A DNA stretch of 64,000 nucleotides, from NCBI RefSeq assembly GCF_947501415.1, contig NZ_CANMVL010000013.1, forward strand, positions 62,001 through 126,000. Direction: 5' to 3'. The stretch comes from an uncultured Halomonas sp. Its GTDB lineage: Bacteria > Pseudomonadota > Gammaproteobacteria > Pseudomonadales > Halomonadaceae. The notes beneath the pieces were generated by a model. That model did no database searches, was not told the origin of the DNA, and worked only from the letters and a program-made list of their open reading frames with translations. This document shows positions 25,345 to 34,572 of this stretch, in pieces (the stretch's first letter is position 1; every line of letters begins with the position of its first letter). The position numbers were made by a program, and so were the translations under genes.

Positions 25345-26781
25345 ATGCGCCTGACTCTGCCACGCCCCGCCATTTCCCGGCTGGGCATCAAGCTGTTCGT
25401 GGTCATCCTGTCGGTCAATGTGGCCATCTCGGGCCTGGTGTTCCTGGCGGTGTCACGAAGCCTCGACCAGGGCTTCCTCGAGTACCTGGACAAGACCCAG
25501 ACCCAGCGCGCCGAGACCCTCGTCAAGGGCCTCGCCGATGAGTGGTCACGCCGCGGCGACTGGCAGTGGCTGCGTGCCTCGCCCCGAGCCTGGTATCGTC
25601 TGGTGCGTCACCAGCTATGGCCAGGTGCCGGCCCTCCGCCGATGGGGCTGGAGCGGCGACTGGGCGACCCCAAGGACTTCGTGCTTCATGATGCCGAGGG
25701 GTTGCCGGTGATCGGCCTGCCCCCCAACAACGACGAGGAGGCCGCCACCCTGCGCTGGTTGCCCATCGAGCACGAGGGGCAGCGGGTCGGAACCCTCGGT
25801 TACCGCCCGCCGGAGCAGCTGATGGCCCGCATGGAGCACGTCTTCCTGACCCGCCAGCAGCGTAACCTGGGCATCATCACCGGCGCCCTCGGCCTGGCCT
25901 CGCTGCTGCTGGCCGGCGGTCTCTCCTGGTGGCTGGGGCGCCGTACCCGCGGCATGGCCCAGGCCACCCTGCGCCTGACCGAAGGGGATTACAGCACCCG
26001 CCTGCCAGAGCGCGGTCGTGATGAACTGTCTCGACTCTCGCGTGACTTCAATATCCTCGCCGCCACCCTGGAAGCCAGTCGTGAGGCGCGCAGTCGCTGG
26101 GTCTCGGATATTGCCCACGAGCTGCGCACACCGCTGGCGGTGCTGCGCGGAGAGATCGAGGCGATGCAGGACGGCATCCGGCCCCTGGAGCACGAAAGCC
26201 TGCACTCGCTCTCCCAGGAGGTGAAGCAGCTCGAGCGTCTGGTCGCCGACCTGCGGTTGCTCTCGCAAAGCGATGCCGGCGCCCTGGAGGTTCAGCTGGC
26301 ACCACTCAATATCGCCGACAGCTTGCGCCAGCGTCTCGACGAAGGCAGCGGCTGGCTCGACGACAACGGCCTTACCCTGACGCAAGACATCCCCGAGTCG
26401 GCCTGGATCCGTGGTGATGCCAGCCGGCTGAGGCAGCTATGGAGCAACCTGCTGGATAACACCTGCGCCTATACGCACCCCCCCGGCCAATTGCACGTCA
26501 GCCTCGAAAACGGCCCTGGTGGCGTCCGAATCCTGTGGGATGACAGCGCACCGGGAGTCCCGGACTCCCAGCTGTCGCGGCTCTCCGAACGCCTCTACCG
26601 GGTCGAGGGGTCGCGCAGCCGGGCTAGCGGTGGCAGTGGTCTGGGACTCTCCATTGCCACCGCCCTGGTCAAGGCCCACGGCGGCCGGATGACCGCTGCC
26701 CCTTCGCCACTGGGTGGGTTACGCTGGATCCTGAGCTTCCCGCCTCTCGATGACGCCACGCTCAAGGAGAAGAGAGCATGA
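25345..26781 (+). CDS. Sensor histidine kinase (BaeS-like)
   Basis: A 478-residue membrane kinase. TM1 lies at residues 10-30, a periplasmic sensor domain follows (about 30-165), then TM2 near 170-195 and a HAMP domain containing 'LTEGDYSTRLPERGRDEL'. The phospho-accepting His is in 'VSDIAHELRTPLAVLRGEIE', the N box is 'QLWSNLLDNTCAYT' and the G box 'GGSGLGLSIATALVKAHGG'. The catalytic G1-type loop reads 'DDSAPGVPDSQL', as in BaeS. The stop overlaps the regulator start by ATGA. With the Spy-like protein behind, an envelope-stress role is likely. Confidence 0.9.
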   Translation: MRLTLPRPAISRLGIKLFVVILSVNVAISGLVFLAVSRSLDQGFLEYLDKTQTQRAETLVKGLADEWSRRGDWQWLRASPRAWYRLVRHQLWPGAGPPPMGLERRLGDPKDFVLHDAEGLPVIGLPPNNDEEAATLRWLPIEHEGQRVGTLGYRPPEQLMARMEHVFLTRQQRNLGIITGALGLASLLLAGGLSWWLGRRTRGMAQATLRLTEGDYSTRLPERGRDELSRLSRDFNILAATLEASREARSRWVSDIAHELRTPLAVLRGEIEAMQDGIRPLEHESLHSLSQEVKQLERLVADLRLLSQSDAGALEVQLAPLNIADSLRQRLDEGSGWLDDNGLTLTQDIPESAWIRGDASRLRQLWSNLLDNTCAYTHPPGQLHVSLENGPGGVRILWDDSAPGVPDSQLSRLSERLYRVEGSRSRASGGSGLGLSIATALVKAHGGRMTAAPSPLGGLRWILSFPPLDDATLKEKRA

Positions 26782-27491
26782 CCTCGGCCGAGCACCCTCA
26801 ACGCATCCTGATCGTCGAGGATGAACCCAAGATCGCCCGACTGGTGGCCGACTACCTGGCCGGCAGTGGCTTCGAGCCCCATCACCTGGACCATGGCAAC
26901 AGCGTGTTACCGTGGCTGGAGGAGACGCGCCAGGCCGCCGAGGGACCGGCGCTGGTGCTCCTCGACCTGATGCTGCCCGGCACCGACGGCCTAACCCTGT
27001 GTCGCGAGATCCGTCAGCGCTGGCCTGCCCTGCCGGTGATCATGCTTACCGCCCGGGTCGAGGAGGTCGACCGCCTGCTGGGGCTCGAACTGGGCGCCGA
27101 TGACTACATCTGCAAGCCGTTCAGTCCTCGAGAGGTCGTCGCCAGGGTCAAGGCGGTGCTGCGCCGCACCCAGCTGGCCAATGAGCCTGACGCCCTGGGC
27201 AGTGATCTGATACTGGATGAGGAGGGCTGGCGTGCCCTGGCGGATGGTCACGACCTCGCGCTTACCGCCGTGGAGTACCAGCTTCTCAAGGTGATGATGC
27301 ATGCCCCGGGGCGTATCTTTTCCCGTGACCAGCTGATGGACCATATGTACCGGGACCACCGCATCGTCTCCGAGCGCACCGTCGACAGCCACGTCAAGAA
27401 ACTGCGCAGAAAGATTGCCGATATATGGCCCGAGCGCGAGGTGATCCGCTCCGTCTACGGGGTCGGCTACAAGTATCAGCCCGAGGAGTGA
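26778..27491 (+). CDS. OmpR-family response regulator (BaeR-like)
   Basis: 237 residues. The receiver domain holds 'ILIVEDEPKIARLV' (acidic pocket), the phospho-Asp in 'LVLLDLMLPGTDGL', Thr in 'IMLTAR' and Lys in 'YICKPFSPREVV'. The C-terminal winged helix has 'LTAVEYQLLKVMMHAPGRI' and 'RTVDSHVKKLRRKIAD'. ATGA overlap with the kinase and AGGAG upstream. Probable direct targets are its own operon and the next gene, both with 11-bp-spaced TGCAC repeats. Confidence 0.93.
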   Translation: MTSAEHPQRILIVEDEPKIARLVADYLAGSGFEPHHLDHGNSVLPWLEETRQAAEGPALVLLDLMLPGTDGLTLCREIRQRWPALPVIMLTARVEEVDRLLGLELGADDYICKPFSPREVVARVKAVLRRTQLANEPDALGSDLILDEEGWRALADGHDLALTAVEYQLLKVMMHAPGRIFSRDQLMDHMYRDHRIVSERTVDSHVKKLRRKIADIWPEREVIRSVYGVGYKYQPEE

Positions 27492-27493
27492 AC

Positions 27494-27531
27494 TGCACCA
27501 CCTTTGCACCTTCGCTGCATGGCCCTTGCAC
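27494..27531 (+). promoter_or_regulatory. Four TGCAC/T direct repeats at exact 11-bp spacing
   Basis: TGCAC at 27494 and 27505, TGCAT at 27516, TGCAC at 27527, in the gap between the response regulator stop and the Spy-like gene (ATG 27584). The helical-turn spacing and the matching set upstream of the kinase gene point to the cognate response regulator as the binder. Confidence 0.5.
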
Positions 27532-27583
27532 AGGGCCGGCGCAAGGTAGTCGTTGTCAACCCAGGAGAAACAGGAGTCTTCTC

Positions 27584-28318
27584 ATGCAGACCAGACGCTA
27601 CCGCAAGATGCTTGCCCCCGCCCTCCTCGCCATGGCGATCGCCCCGCTGGCACTCCAGGCCAGCGCTGCGCCCGGCGACGGCGAGCGTGCCGAGAGTCGC
27701 CAGCAGTGGCAGGAAGCCCGCGCCGAACGCCACGCCGAGAAACGCGCTGAACTCTTCGAGCGTGCCGGACTCGATGCGGAGACTCGCGCAGCCCTCGAGA
27801 GCGCCCACCGCGAACATCGCGAAGCGATGGCCGAGCTGCGCGAGGAGCATCGTGAGCGTATCGACGAGTTGCTCAGTGACGAGCAGCGGAGCGCTCTCGA
27901 CGAGGCACGCCGCGAGATGCACGAGGAGCACCACGCCAGCAGGCACCAGCCCTCGGCCGAGGTCCTGCAGCACCGCATGCGTGCGATGGTCGACGGCTGG
28001 GACCTCTCCGACGAGGAGCGTGACGAGCTGCGCGAACTGCGCCAGGCTCACTATGCCGAGATGGCCGAATTGCGCGATCGTGACTTCGACTCCCGTCAAG
28101 AGCGTCGCGAGGCTTACCAGAAACTCCGCGACGAGCACCGAGCCGCACTGGCCGAGCTGCTGAACGATGAGCAGTTCGAGGAGATGCAGCAGACCGCCCG
28201 CATGGCCCACGGCAAGCGGCACGGCCACCACGCTGGCAATGGCAATGGCAATGGCAATGGCAATGGCAATGGCAATGGCAATGGCAATGGCAATGGCAAT
28301 GGCAATGGCAACGACTGA
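27584..28318 (+). CDS. Spy/CpxP-like periplasmic protein with Gly-Asn repeat tail
   Basis: 244 residues with a signal peptide (MQTRRYRKMLAPALLAMAIA then PLALQASAAP). The mature part is highly charged and helical, with three recurring blocks 'LLSDEQRSALDEAR', 'LSDEERDELRELR' and LLNDEQFEEMQQ, like the LTxxQ-type repeats of Spy/CpxP chaperones. A His-rich stretch, HGKRHGHHAG, leads to about 13 Gly-Asn pairs at the C-terminus. Spy in E. coli is controlled by BaeSR and CpxAR; here the two-component genes sit immediately upstream. AGGAG precedes ATG 27584. A metal-binding or chaperone role is inference. Confidence 0.75.
   Translation: MQTRRYRKMLAPALLAMAIAPLALQASAAPGDGERAESRQQWQEARAERHAEKRAELFERAGLDAETRAALESAHREHREAMAELREEHRERIDELLSDEQRSALDEARREMHEEHHASRHQPSAEVLQHRMRAMVDGWDLSDEERDELRELRQAHYAEMAELRDRDFDSRQERREAYQKLRDEHRAALAELLNDEQFEEMQQTARMAHGKRHGHHAGNGNGNGNGNGNGNGNGNGNGNGNGND
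28235..28312 (+). repeat. Hexanucleotide microsatellite GGCAAT x12 plus GGCAAC
   Basis: Twelve perfect GGCAAT units then one GGCAAC, encoding the Gly-Asn tail of the Spy-like protein. As the unit is six bases, slippage changes tail length without frameshift. Confidence 0.95.
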
Positions 28319-28346
28319 TACGCTACGCTGAACCAGTAGTGGAAGA

Positions 28347-28372
28347 GGGCCGGGGCACACCCGGCCCCTTTT
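28347..28372 (+). terminator. Intrinsic terminator after Spy-like gene
   Basis: Stem GGGCCGG/CCGGCCC around a 7-base loop, followed by CTTTTC. Sited 28 bases past the stop codon at 28318. Confidence 0.65.
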
Positions 28373-28424
28373 CATGCTGGCTGATGACTGCTGGCTGATG
28401 ACCGATAGCTACCGGATCTTGCCA

Positions 28425-29186
28425 ATGACGACTGACCGCAGACACCAGGGACCGGCCTTCAAGGTGGCCTTGGTCGGAGGCATCCTCACCACCCTGGCGG
28501 CCCTGGCGATGGCCCTGTCTGGCCCGGCCTATCGCATGGATCTGCTTACTCTGGGAAATGCCTTCGGCCTGCTGCGCTACGGTGCCTTTACCGCCCTCGG
28601 CGCTGCGGGACTGGGTCTGGTGGCTCTGCTGATTGCCCTCGTCACTCGTCGCGCCCTGCCCGCACTGCTCGGCAGCCTGGTGATACTGGCCGGTGGAGCA
28701 CTGGTCGCCATACCCTGGCTGCAGCTTCAGCAGGCCCAGGCGGTGCCGCCGATCCATGACATCACCACCGATATGCAGGACCCGCCCGCCTTCGTGGCTC
28801 TTATCGAGGCACGCAGGGCCGCGCCCAATGCGGTGGAGTATCCCGGCGAAACGACCGCACAGCAGCAGCGCGACGCCTATCCGGCGATCCAGCCGTTGAT
28901 ACTCGATGCGCCTCTAGAGGCGGTACGAGAGGCCGCCGAAGCCGGGGTAGCCAGTGCCGGGTGGGACGTTGCCGCGGTCAGTGACACAAGAATCGAGGCC
29001 ACGGCAACCACGACCTGGTTCGGTTTCAAGGATGATGTGGTGATCCGACTGAACGAGACGGATGACGGCACTCGGGTAGACATGCGCTCCGCCTCCCGGC
29101 TGGGGGTCAGCGACGTCGGCACCAACGCGGCGCGCATCCTGACCTTTATGGACGACCTGGTGCGACGCCTGGAGTCGGCTGACTAA
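28425..29186 (+). CDS. DUF1499 family membrane protein
   Basis: About 253 residues. Three hydrophobic segments occupy the first 110 residues ('VALVGGILTTLAALAMALSG', 'GAFTALGAAGLGLVALLIAL' and 'LPALLGSLVILAGGALVAIP'), followed by a soluble DUF1499 domain from about 'IHDITTDMQDPPAF', with 'WFGFKDDVVIRL' and 'VDMRSASRLGVSDVGTNAAR', the conserved family motifs. Function unknown. The start could also be ATG 28398; I kept 28425 (MTTDRRHQ), which has a weak GGATCTT before it. Confidence 0.75.
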   Translation: MTTDRRHQGPAFKVALVGGILTTLAALAMALSGPAYRMDLLTLGNAFGLLRYGAFTALGAAGLGLVALLIALVTRRALPALLGSLVILAGGALVAIPWLQLQQAQAVPPIHDITTDMQDPPAFVALIEARRAAPNAVEYPGETTAQQQRDAYPAIQPLILDAPLEAVREAAEAGVASAGWDVAAVSDTRIEATATTTWFGFKDDVVIRLNETDDGTRVDMRSASRLGVSDVGTNAARILTFMDDLVRRLESAD

Positions 29187-29239
29187 TCTTTCGGGGCTCG
29201 CCGTTGGGCCGACCGACAGCGCCAGGCCGGCCCGACACA

Positions 29240-29692
29240 TTATTCGAAGGTGGCACAGACGTCGGTCTGCTCCGCTGGCCGATGAGTTTCTTCATGCGTC
29301 AGTGCTTCGCTGGTCGCCTCCAGCGATACGCTCCACTGATGATCGGTGCCCTTGGGGTCACAGGCCCCTTCGCTGCCTCCACCGAAGTTGGAGTCGATCC
29401 AGTAGTGCACCTCGTAGCTGCCGTCCTCCTTCAGCACGCCGGGAAAATCAAGCGAGAAGGCCGGGGCCTCATCGGCGGAGACGGTACCGGATTTCGTGGC
29501 TATCACGTCGCCGGTGCCTGCATCGACGACAGCCGCATGGACCTCCTGGCCGCCATGCGCCCCATTGAAGGTCCCATCCCCCTCGAAGGTGAGATCATGG
29601 CCATCGTTGGCCATGATCAGGGGAGCGGCGAACAGCAGGGAAAACAGCATGCACCGTAGCGGAGTCTTGCCAGTAAGCGTTGAAGTGGTCAT
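29240..29692 (-). CDS. Small exported protein of unknown function
   Basis: 150 residues with a signal peptide (about 1-28, ending APLIMAND). The mature part is acidic and beta-rich, with 'AHGGQEVHAAVVDAGTGDVI' and 'SFSLDFPG'-like strands and a Cys pair (EGACDPKG and a near-terminal DVCATFE) that could form a disulfide. It resembles small immunoglobulin-like periplasmic proteins, but I do not recognise a family. AGAGGT precedes ATG 29692. It runs against its plus-strand neighbours. Confidence 0.6.
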   Translation of the reverse strand: MTTSTLTGKTPLRCMLFSLLFAAPLIMANDGHDLTFEGDGTFNGAHGGQEVHAAVVDAGTGDVIATKSGTVSADEAPAFSLDFPGVLKEDGSYEVHYWIDSNFGGGSEGACDPKGTDHQWSVSLEATSEALTHEETHRPAEQTDVCATFE

Positions 29693-29945
29693 CTTGCACC
29701 TCTTGAGCGTATCCAGATGAGCGATCGGGTCCTGTGGACCTAAGCCCAGCGTAGTCCATTCTCGTTACCACCTCGCTTCATCCTGGCAATGCTCCGGAGG
29801 AATCAGAAGAGGAACAACGGGCTAGCATTCAGATAGGCCCAGGTCTGGTTCACCCGTATTGTCAAGCGAGCCGGGCAGCCTTGCGGCATCGCAACATAAA
29901 GGCGTAACGTAATAGCTCCGCTCTTTAGCAAGCAAAGGAGTTGCC

Positions 29946-31688
29946 ATGTCTCGCTCCTCCGATAACGAGGGTTACCGGGTTCCGCTTCCTGGCAGCGCCC
30001 TTGTTGCCGCCTGGCGCCGGGGCTACGGCCTGGCCGAGCTGCGTCGCGACCTGCTCGCCGGGTTGACCATCGGTATCGTCGCCGTCCCGCTCTCCATGGC
30101 GCTGGCCATCGCCACCGGCGTTCCCCCCCAGCACGGCCTCTATACCGCCATCGTCGCCGGCGCGATCATCGCCCTCACCGGCGGCTCGCGCTTCAACGCC
30201 TCCGGCCCCACCGCCGCCTTCGTGGTGATCTTGTTCCCCATCGTCGCCAACCACGGCATCGGCGGACTGCTGATCGCCACCCTGATGGCCGGACTGATCC
30301 TGATGGCCCTGGGCCTGGCGCGACTGGGTAGCCTGATACAGTTCGTCCCCTACCCGGTGGTACTGGGCTTTACCGCCGGTATCGCCGTGGTCATCGCCCT
30401 GTTGCAGCTGCCGGACTTCCTGGGGCTCTCGCTCGAGCTTGGCGAAAGCACGCCGGGCAATGCGCTGCGAATCCTGAAGGCGTTGTCCGAGCTGGCCCCC
30501 GCCGAGCTGAGCATCGGCCTGATCACGCTCGCCACCCTGGTGCTGTGGCCGCGGCTCAAGCTGCCGGTTCCTGCCCCGCTGGCAGGGCTCGCGGTGGGTA
30601 CCCTGGCGGCCCTGGCCGCGGGAGCCGCCGGCATCGAGATCGACACCATCGCCTCGCGCTTCAGCTGGACCCTTCACGGCGAGAGCGGCAGCGGCATCCC
30701 GCCTTTCGCTCCGAGCCTGGTGCTGCCCTGGCAGCTTCCCGGTCCGGACGGCACTCCGCTGGTGGTTGACTTTGACCTGATTCGCGAACTGCTGGGCCCG
30801 GCTCTCGCCATCGCCATGCTGGGCGCCATCGAGTCGCTGCTGTGCGCCGTGGTGGCCGATGGCCTTACCCGCTCCCGCCATGACCCCAATGCCGAACTGG
30901 TGGGCCAGGGGTTGGGCAATATCATCGCGCCCTTCTTCGGTGGCATCACCGCCACCGCGGCACTGGCACGCACCGCTACCAATATCCGCAGTGGCGCCTT
31001 CTCTCCGCTGGCCGCCGTCATTCATGCCCTGGTGGTACTGCTGGCGGTAGTACTGCTGTCGGGAGTGCTGGCCCTGGTGCCCATGGCGGCACTGGCTGCC
31101 CTGCTGTTTATCATCGCCTGGAACATGAGCGAGGCACGGCACTTCGCCCACACCCTGAAGAGTGCCCCGGCCAGCGATGTTGCCATCCTGGTGATCTGCT
31201 TCGCGCTGACGGTGGTGTTCGATATGGTGCTGGCGGTGGCGGTGGGCATGGGACTGGCGGCGGCGCTGTTCATCCGTCGCATGGCCGAAGTGACACAGAC
31301 TCGTCGGCTCGACGAGAGTGATCATGACGGCAACATGGACCTGCCACCGGGAGTGGCTCTCTACGATATCGACGGCCCGCTGTTCTTCGGCGCCGCCGAG
31401 AAGGCGATCTCGTCGCTGCAGGTAGTCGATAGGGAGATCCGCGTGATGCTGCTCGATATGCATGATGTGCCCAGCCTCGACGCCACCGCCATCGTCGCCC
31501 TGCGGACCCTAGCCGAGGAACTGCATGAGCGCGGCATCGGCCTGGTATTCGTGGGACTGCCGGCCCCGCTGATCCTCAAGTTGCGCCGCGCCGGCCTGCA
31601 CCGTGAAGCGGGCCGATTGGCGATGGTGACCAACCAGGGCCATGCACTACGCCTCGCCGAACGCTGGCTGGCGGGCTCATCGGGCTAG
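29946..31688 (+). CDS. dauA: SulP-family anion/C4-dicarboxylate transporter (DauA-like) with STAS domain
   Basis: 580 residues. The N-terminal 420 form the SulP membrane core: 'LAGLTIGIVAVPLSMALAIA', 'NASGPTAAFVVILFPIV', 'LGFTAGIAVVIALLQLP' and GGITATAALARTATNIRSG, which includes the anion site. Residues about 455-570 are a cytoplasmic STAS domain ('LLDMHDVPSLDATAIVALRT'). DauA in E. coli carries succinate and other C4 acids, but SulP relatives also move sulfate or bicarbonate. GCAAAGGAG precedes ATG 29946. Confidence 0.85.
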   Translation: MSRSSDNEGYRVPLPGSALVAAWRRGYGLAELRRDLLAGLTIGIVAVPLSMALAIATGVPPQHGLYTAIVAGAIIALTGGSRFNASGPTAAFVVILFPIVANHGIGGLLIATLMAGLILMALGLARLGSLIQFVPYPVVLGFTAGIAVVIALLQLPDFLGLSLELGESTPGNALRILKALSELAPAELSIGLITLATLVLWPRLKLPVPAPLAGLAVGTLAALAAGAAGIEIDTIASRFSWTLHGESGSGIPPFAPSLVLPWQLPGPDGTPLVVDFDLIRELLGPALAIAMLGAIESLLCAVVADGLTRSRHDPNAELVGQGLGNIIAPFFGGITATAALARTATNIRSGAFSPLAAVIHALVVLLAVVLLSGVLALVPMAALAALLFIIAWNMSEARHFAHTLKSAPASDVAILVICFALTVVFDMVLAVAVGMGLAAALFIRRMAEVTQTRRLDESDHDGNMDLPPGVALYDIDGPLFFGAAEKAISSLQVVDREIRVMLLDMHDVPSLDATAIVALRTLAEELHERGIGLVFVGLPAPLILKLRRAGLHREAGRLAMVTNQGHALRLAERWLAGSSG

Positions 31689-31781
31689 GCCACCCGGCTG
31701 CGTAGGGTCCAGGGGAGACTGGCCGTCAGGGTAACTTCTCGACCATAGTAAGAGAACCCACGGCCACTCGATGAGGTCACC

Positions 31782-32297
31782 ATGGCCGCACTACCCGACT
31801 GGCGGGTGAGCCGCTGGCTCAACTGCGACACGCCCCTGACGCTCGGTATGCTGCGGGGGCGCGTGGTACTGGTCCATGTCTTCCAGATGCTCTGTCCCGG
31901 CTGTGTCCTCCACGGCCTGCCGCAGACCCAGCGGATTGCCCGCCGGCTGGTCGATGTTCCGCTGAGCGTGGTGGGGCTTCACAGCGTCTTCGAACACCAT
32001 GACGTGATGACGCCCCATGCGCTGGCGGTCTTTCTGGCCGAGAACCGCTACGCCTTCCCGGTCGGCGTCGATACCGCCAGCCGCGATGACGATCCTCGAC
32101 CATATACGATGCGCGCCTGGGCACTGGAGGGCACTCCCACCACGCTGTTGATCGATATCCGCGGCCGGCTCCGCTACCGTCACTTCGGCATCGAGGAGGA
32201 TCTGACGCTGGGCGTGCATCTGGGCCAGTTGCTGCAGGAGGCCGAAAGGCTCGGTGCGAGCGGACCCCAGGGGACGGCGGACGACGCGAGGAGGTAG
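31782..32297 (+). CDS. Thioredoxin-fold redox protein (CPGC motif)
   Basis: 171 residues with a thioredoxin-like fold: 'RGRVVLVHVFQMLCPGCVLH' carries the CPGC redox pair and 'LEGTPTTLLIDIRGRLRY' the cis-Pro strand. There is no signal peptide, so it should be cytoplasmic. It resembles AhpC/TSA or TlpA-like redoxins. GAGGTCACC precedes ATG 31782. Partner unknown. Confidence 0.75.
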   Translation: MAALPDWRVSRWLNCDTPLTLGMLRGRVVLVHVFQMLCPGCVLHGLPQTQRIARRLVDVPLSVVGLHSVFEHHDVMTPHALAVFLAENRYAFPVGVDTASRDDDPRPYTMRAWALEGTPTTLLIDIRGRLRYRHFGIEEDLTLGVHLGQLLQEAERLGASGPQGTADDARR

Positions 32298-32348
32298 AAT
32301 CACGCTGCCGCCAAGAGAAGACTCTCCTCGATACCGACAGGATCCCCA

Positions 32349-32837
32349 ATGCCTCGAGTTCGCTCCCGCCCTACCCCTCTGCTGATCCTGGCCACACTCT
32401 CCTTGTTGCTTGCCGGCTGTGGCAACGACAACGAAGTGGGCGATGTCTCGCTGGGCCTGTTCACCACCAAGGACATCAAGATCGAGAGGCTCACCGACCC
32501 CAAGGTTCCCGGGGTGACCTGTCACCTCAGCAATATCGAGGCCGACCTCGACTTCGCCGACCCTTCCGACAGCAGCCTTGCCTGCCGCCAGACCGGTCCC
32601 ATCACCCCCGCCATGCTGGCGGATATCGACACCTCGGCGAGTGGCGAGCTGCTCTATCGCCGATCCAAGAGTGTACTGTTCAAGAGCCTCAAGGTGCGCC
32701 GCATCTTCGACGCCGACAACCAGACGCTGCTGTATCTGGTCTACAGCACCAAGGAGACCAGCGGCAGCTTCAAGCATGCCCTGAGCAGCGTGCCACTCTG
32801 GAACACCCAGGCCTGGCAGGCACCCGTCGGCGAGTAG
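32349..32837 (+). CDS. creA: CreA family lipoprotein
   Basis: 162 residues. The signal ends in a lipobox (LLLAGC), so it is probably a lipoprotein. CreA family marks are 'GDVSLGLFTTKDIKIERLTD', 'VTCHLSNIEADLDFADPSDS', 'LACRQTGPI' and 'SLKVRRIFDADNQTLLYLVY'. CreA is a periplasmic protein of unknown function. A run of 51 bases separates it from the redox protein upstream, so the two may be cotranscribed. Confidence 0.9.
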   Translation: MPRVRSRPTPLLILATLSLLLAGCGNDNEVGDVSLGLFTTKDIKIERLTDPKVPGVTCHLSNIEADLDFADPSDSSLACRQTGPITPAMLADIDTSASGELLYRRSKSVLFKSLKVRRIFDADNQTLLYLVYSTKETSGSFKHALSSVPLWNTQAWQAPVGE

Positions 32838-32844
32838 GGAGGGG

Positions 32845-32908
32845 GTCGGCCACGCCGGATGGCGCGGCCGACGGGATCGAAGCCATTCGGAGCAGCGCCC
32901 CGAATGGC
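32845..32908. terminator. Two adjacent hairpins between converging creA and aldehyde dehydrogenase genes
   Basis: GTCGGCC/GGCCGAC (32845-32872, with inner CGCC/GGCG) and the perfect 9-bp GCCATTCGG/CCGAATGGC (32882-32908) fill the gap between converging stops. They probably serve one direction each; neither has a strong T-run. Confidence 0.55.
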
Positions 32909-32914
32909 ATGAGG

Positions 32915-34435
32915 TTAGAAGAAGCCCATCGGATTGATGTCGTAGCTGACCAGCAGGTTCTTGGTCTGCTGGTAGTGCTCGAGGGCCACCTTGTGGGTCT
33001 CTCGACCGACGCCGGACTTCTTGTAGCCGCCGAAGGCCGCATGCGCCGGATACTGGTGGTAGCAGTTGGTCCATACGCGACCGGCCTGGATGCCACGCCC
33101 CATGCGGAAGGCCACATTGATGTCGCGACTCCAGACGCCGGCACCGAGGCCGAACTCGGTATCGTTGGCGATCGCCAGCGCCTCCTCCTCGTCCTTGAAG
33201 GTGGTCACCGCCACCACCGGCCCGAAGATCTCCTCCTGGAAGACGCGCATCTTGTTGTGGCCCTTGAGCAGCGTCGGCTCGATATAGAAGCCCTTGTCAT
33301 AGGCCGGATCGAAGCTCGCCTTGTCACCGCCGGTGAGCACCTCCGCCCCCTCCTCCCGGGCGATATCCATATAGGACATGATCTTGTCGAACTGCTCCTG
33401 GGAGGCCTGGGCCCCCACCTGGACATCGGTATCCAGCGGGTTGCCGCGCTTGATCTGCCCGACCTTCTCCATCACCTTGGCCATGAAGGCGTCGTACATG
33501 GACTCCTGGATCAAGGCACGGGAGGGGCAGGTGCACACCTCACCCTGGTTGAAGAAGGCCAGCACCAGCCCCTCGGCGGCCTTGTCGATAAACGCCGGTT
33601 CGGCATTCATGATGTCGGCGAAATAGATGTTCGGCGACTTGCCACCCAGCTCCACGGTGGAGGGAATGATGTTCTCGGCGGCACACTTGAGGATATGCGC
33701 GCCTACCGGGGTCGAGCCGGTGAAGGCGATCTTGGCGATGCGCGGGCTTCCGGCAAGCGCCTGGCCCGCCTCGGCACCGTAGCCATTGACGATATTGACC
33801 ACGCCCGGGGGCAGCAGATCGCCGATCACCTCCATCAGCTTGAGAATCGAGGCGGGCGTCTGCTCGGCGGGCTTGAGCACCACGCAGTTGCCCGCGGCCA
33901 GGGCCGGCGCCAGCTTCCAGACGGCCATCAGCAGCGGGAAGTTCCAGGGAATGATCTGCCCCACCACGCCCAGCGGCTCATGGAAGTGATAGGCCACGGT
34001 ATTGGCGTCGATATCGGCGGCGCTGCCCTCCTGGGCACGAATGCAGCCGGCGAAGTAGCGGAAGTGATCGACGGCCAGCGGCAGGTCGGCGTTGAGGGTC
34101 TCGCGAACCGCCTTGCCGTTGTCCCAGGTCTCGGCGACCGCCAGCATCTCGATATTCTGTTCGATGCGATCGGCGATCCTGAGCAGTATGTTGGAGCGCT
34201 CCGCGGCGGAGGTCTTGCCCCAGGCCGGTGCCGCGGCATGCGCCGCATCCAGCGCCTTGTCGATATCCTCGGCGCCGGAGCGGGGAATCTCGCAGAATAC
34301 CTCGCCGTTGACCGGGCTGACGTTGTCGAAGTACTGCCCCTTGACCGGCGGAACGAACTCGCCCCCGATATAGTTGCCGTACCGCGACTCGAAGTCGACG
34401 ACCGCACCGGACTGGCCCGGGTTGGCATAGATCAT
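32915..34435 (-). CDS. NAD-dependent aldehyde dehydrogenase (ExaC/AldB-like acetaldehyde dehydrogenase)
   Basis: 506 residues with the ALDH signatures '[20 protein letters not shown]', '[16 protein letters not shown]' (Glu) and '[17 protein letters not shown]' (catalytic Cys within the double-Cys motif of AldB/ExaC-type acetaldehyde dehydrogenases). '[20 protein letters not shown]' and the [13 protein letters not shown] terminus also fit that group. It oxidises acetaldehyde, or another short aldehyde, to the acid. ATG 34435 has CAGGAG upstream; the frame extends to 34597 but lacks homology. Monocistronic. Confidence 0.9.
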   Translation of the reverse strand: MIYANPGQSGAVVDFESRYGNYIGGEFVPPVKGQYFDNVSPVNGEVFCEIPRSGAEDIDKALDAAHAAAPAWGKTSAAERSNILLRIADRIEQNIEMLAVAETWDNGKAVRETLNADLPLAVDHFRYFAGCIRAQEGSAADIDANTVAYHFHEPLGVVGQIIPWNFPLLMAVWKLAPALAAGNCVVLKPAEQTPASILKLMEVIGDLLPPGVVNIVNGYGAEAGQALAGSPRIAKIAFTGSTPVGAHILKCAAENIIPSTVELGGKSPNIYFADIMNAEPAFIDKAAEGLVLAFFNQGEVCTCPSRALIQESMYDAFMAKVMEKVGQIKRGNPLDTDVQVGAQASQEQFDKIMSYMDIAREEGAEVLTGGDKASFDPAYDKGFYIEPTLLKGHNKMRVFQEEIFGPVVAVTTFKDEEEALAIANDTEFGLGAGVWSRDINVAFRMGRGIQAGRVWTNCYHQYPAHAAFGGYKKSGVGRETHKVALEHYQQTKNLLVSYDINPMGFF

Positions 34436-34572
34436 GGCATGCTCCTGAGTATTATCGTTGTATGGACACTGCCCTGCCATTCTTGGTCGTGACAGCAACC
34501 GATGACATACTCCGTTGGTCGAAACCACTCTCCTTGACAGCCACTCCTCTGGACTGGCTCTTCCACTGAATC

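Noticed and set aside
29925..31463. 512-residue minus-strand ORF opposite dauA
   Set aside because: His/Gln/Gly-rich low-complexity translation expected from the antisense of a membrane-protein gene.
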